Shown here: piece after piece, positions 5,621 to 7,089 of the stretch
Layout of the letters: the number at the start of each line of letters is the position of its first letter
Position numbering within the stretch: position 1 is the first letter of the stretch
Assembly: GCA_007123695.1 (NCBI GenBank)
Contig: SLGN01000201.1
Span: 1 to 7,089, forward strand
DNA: 7,089 nt
Direction: 5' to 3'
Source: Verrucomicrobiales bacterium
Lineage (GTDB): Bacteria; Verrucomicrobiota; Verrucomicrobiia; Verrucomicrobiales; DEV007
Notes under the pieces: generated by a model
Told to the model about the DNA's origin: nothing
Databases searched by the model: none
The model's input: the letters and a program-made list of their open reading frames with translations, nothing else
Made by a program: the position numbers and the translations under genes

Positions 5621-5648
5621 TTGCGATTTCCTTCGCCTCCGCTACCTT
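5621..5648 (+). promoter_or_regulatory. Promoter of ribH (TTGCGA-N16-TACCTT)
   Basis: TTGCGA (5621-5626), a 16-nt spacer and TACCTT (5643-5648) lie in the 58-nt gap before ribH. The -10 is part of GCTACCTT (5641-5648), the same octamer found before the EEP-fold gene. Transcription would begin around 5655, next to the ATG at 5657, so the mRNA would be leaderless or nearly so. Of the four GCTANNTT sites, this one has the best -35. Confidence 0.5.
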
Positions 5649-5656
5649 CGCGGACC

Positions 5657-6130
5657 ATGTCAAAGACCGCCCCCGCCACCCCCGCGGCGATTTCCCGCGA
5701 GGGGACCGTCGCCATCGTCGCGAGCCGCTACAACGCGCGCTTCACCGATGCGCTCGTCGAGTCGGCCTCCGCCACCCTCGCCCGGATCGCGCCCGGCCTC
5801 GGGGTGCGGGTCGTGCGCGTGCCGGGGGCCTTCGAGATCCCCCTTGTCGCCGAGGCCCTCGCCTGCGCCGAGCCCCAGCCATTGGCCATTCTCGCGCTCG
5901 GCGTCATCATCCGCGGCTCCACCGCCCATGCCGACCTCATCGCCGAATCCATCACCCGCAGCCTGCAGGACACCGGCGTCTCCCACCTCGTGCCGGTGAT
6001 CCACGAAGTCCTCCTCGTCGCGAGCGCCGAACAGGCCGAGGCCCGCACCCTCGGCGAAGAGCTCGACCGCGGCCGCGAGGCCGCCGAGGCCGCCGTCGCC
6101 ATGATCGAAGTGATGGCCTCCCTCGACTGA
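5657..6130 (+). CDS. ribH: 6,7-dimethyl-8-ribityllumazine synthase
   Basis: The protein has 157 residues, normal for the family. It condenses 5-amino-6-ribitylamino-uracil with 3,4-dihydroxy-2-butanone 4-phosphate to form lumazine, the penultimate step of riboflavin synthesis, usually as a 60-mer or pentamer in the cytoplasm. Visible motifs: VAIVASRYN (18-26), VPGAFEIPL (55-63), GVIIRGSTAH (82-91) with catalytic H91, PVIHEVLL (113-120), EQAEAR (125-130) and the C-terminal RGREAAEAAVAM helix (138-149). The usual aromatic residue after the catalytic His is Ala here, and the common NKG is DRG. PVIHEVLL replaces the more usual PV-x-FGVLT; I recall this variant in Verrucomicrobiota. ATG 5657 was chosen because it gives the standard N-terminal length and sits directly after a promoter-like element. 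The common partner nusB does not follow; a hydroxyacid dehydrogenase does, 86 nt downstream. Confidence 0.93.
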   Translation: MSKTAPATPAAISREGTVAIVASRYNARFTDALVESASATLARIAPGLGVRVVRVPGAFEIPLVAEALACAEPQPLAILALGVIIRGSTAHADLIAESITRSLQDTGVSHLVPVIHEVLLVASAEQAEARTLGEELDRGREAAEAAVAMIEVMASLD

Positions 6131-6216
6131 TTCCCGGCGGACCAGCCTGCCGCAGCGGAAACCTTGCCAACTGCCAAAGGCCGCCGTCTCCCAGCTCACA
6201 ATCCCCCGATTTTTCC

Positions 6217-7089
6217 ATGAACCTCGTCTTCCTCGACCGCTCCACCACCGACCGCGGCGACCTCGATTTCTCCGGGCTCGAGTCGCTCGGGCAGCTCGTC
6301 AGCCATGCCACCAGCACCCGCGAGGAAACACGCGGTCGCCTCGCCGAGGCCGACATCGTGCTCTCGAACAAGGCCGTCCTCGGAGCCGAGGAGATGGACG
6401 CCGCCCCCCGGCTCCGCATGATCCAGGTCGTCGCCACCGGCTACAACAACATCGATCTCGAGGCCGCCCGGGCCCGCGGACTCGCCGTCTGCAACGTCAG
6501 CGGATACAGCACCGAAGCCGTCGCCCAGCACGTCTTCGCCAGCCTGCTGAACCTCGCCACCAACGTCCACCGATTCGCCGCCGAGCCACAGGAGTGGGCC
6601 CGCTCCCCCATTTTCACCCGGCTCGACTACCCCGTCATGGAGCTTGCCGGCAAGACTCTCGGCATCGTCGGGCTCGGCTCGATCGGCCGGGCCGTCGCCC
6701 GGATCGGAGCCGCCTTCGGCATGGATGTCGTCGCCTACGCACGCGATGGCGCCGCCGAGGCCGGAGATATCCCCCGGCTCGGTCCCGACGAGTTCTTCGC
6801 GAGGGCCGACGCCGTCACCCTTCACTGCCCGCTCACTCCCGAGAACCGTGGATTCGTCGATCGTCAGCTGCTCGAGTGCATGAAGCCGGAGGCGTTCTTC
6901 GTCAACACCGCCCGGGGCGGGCTCGTCAACGAGGGCGACCTCATCGAAGTGCTGCGTGAGGGGCGGATCGCCGGCGCCGGACTCGACACCATCAGCCAGG
7001 AGCCCCCGCCCGCAGACCACCCGCTGTTCGCGCTTCCCAACGTCGTGCTGACCCCGCATATGGCTGCGGGGACACGCCAGACGCAGGTC
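6217..7089 (+). CDS. D-2-hydroxyacid dehydrogenase (glycerate dehydrogenase/hydroxypyruvate reductase type), 3' end cut by window edge
   Basis: The visible 291 residues come from a family usually 310-330 long, so only the C-terminal end is missing. The enzyme reduces a 2-oxoacid or oxidises a D-2-hydroxyacid with NAD(P)H in the cytoplasm. Visible features: an N-terminal substrate domain with NKAVL (51-55), VVATGYNNIDL (71-81) and YSTEAVAQHVFA (97-108); the dinucleotide-binding GLGSIG (152-157); LHCPLTPENRG (202-212); NTARGGLVNEGDL (230-242) with catalytic R233; AGLDTISQEPP (254-264) with E262; and TPHMA (279-283) with H281. The Arg-Glu-His set is complete. The N-terminal LDRST stretch and ATGYNNID pattern are most like bacterial glycerate dehydrogenase/hydroxypyruvate reductase (HprA-type), but substrate cannot be settled from sequence. 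ATG 6217 follows a T-run and CC; no Shine-Dalgarno sequence is seen. It may be co-transcribed with ribH across the 86-nt gap, as no clear promoter was found. Confidence 0.9.
   Translation, partial: MNLVFLDRSTTDRGDLDFSGLESLGQLVSHATSTREETRGRLAEADIVLSNKAVLGAEEMDAAPRLRMIQVVATGYNNIDLEAARARGLAVCNVSGYSTEAVAQHVFASLLNLATNVHRFAAEPQEWARSPIFTRLDYPVMELAGKTLGIVGLGSIGRAVARIGAAFGMDVVAYARDGAAEAGDIPRLGPDEFFARADAVTLHCPLTPENRGFVDRQLLECMKPEAFFVNTARGGLVNEGDLIEVLREGRIAGAGLDTISQEPPPADHPLFALPNVVLTPHMAAGTRQTQV

Noticed and set aside
4570..5715. 381-codon minus-strand open frame across the transpeptidase gene
   Set aside because: It is antisense to a gene with a signal peptide and YkuD motifs; Gly/Glu-rich low-complexity translation with no family signature.
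6164..6202. TTGCCA and CACAAT as a promoter for the hydroxyacid dehydrogenase
   Set aside because: The spacing between the hexamers is 27 nt, far outside the usual 15-19.

Overview
This is a GC-rich bacterial chromosomal window with short intergenic gaps. The best fit is a member of the Verrucomicrobiota, probably class Opitutia. That is inferred from three things: an ImuA/RecA-like SOS gene whose promoter carries a near match to the TGTTC-N4-GAACA box I recall for verrucomicrobial LexA; a lumazine synthase with the PVIHEVLL variant motif; and starts that lack Shine-Dalgarno sequences. No RNA gene, CRISPR array or intact mobile element was seen.

Left part (1-1728). A minus-strand ImuA-like SOS mutagenesis gene runs off the left edge. 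It has a sigma70-like promoter overlapped by a candidate LexA site. Diverging from it on the plus strand is an unrecognised single-pass membrane protein with a long coiled-coil (790-1728).

Middle (1741-4573). The minus strand holds a 5'-truncated VapC toxin remnant. Upstream of it on the same strand is a three-helix membrane protein with an endonuclease/exonuclease/phosphatase (EEP) fold whose catalytic residues are mostly replaced, so it is a likely pseudoenzyme. A 113-bp divergent gap rich in inverted repeats separates that gene from araD (L-ribulose-5-phosphate 4-epimerase, plus strand). araD converges on a minus-strand sugar-phosphate nucleotidylyltransferase with 13 nt between the stop codons.

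Right part (4864-7089). Three plus-strand genes follow: an exported YkuD-type L,D-transpeptidase-like protein, ribH (lumazine synthase), and a D-2-hydroxyacid dehydrogenase of the glycerate dehydrogenase type that runs off the right edge.

The genes are mostly housekeeping and do not form one pathway: SOS repair, pentose metabolism, envelope sugar activation, cell-wall cross-linking, riboflavin synthesis and 2-hydroxyacid metabolism. I found no convincing new multi-gene system. The most notable signals are regulatory: the LexA-type site, a recurring GCTANNTT element upstream of four genes (two so close to the ATG that leaderless transcripts are likely), pyrimidine tracts in place of Shine-Dalgarno sequences, and inverted repeats in the divergent promoter regions. 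The degenerate EEP protein is the most unusual protein.
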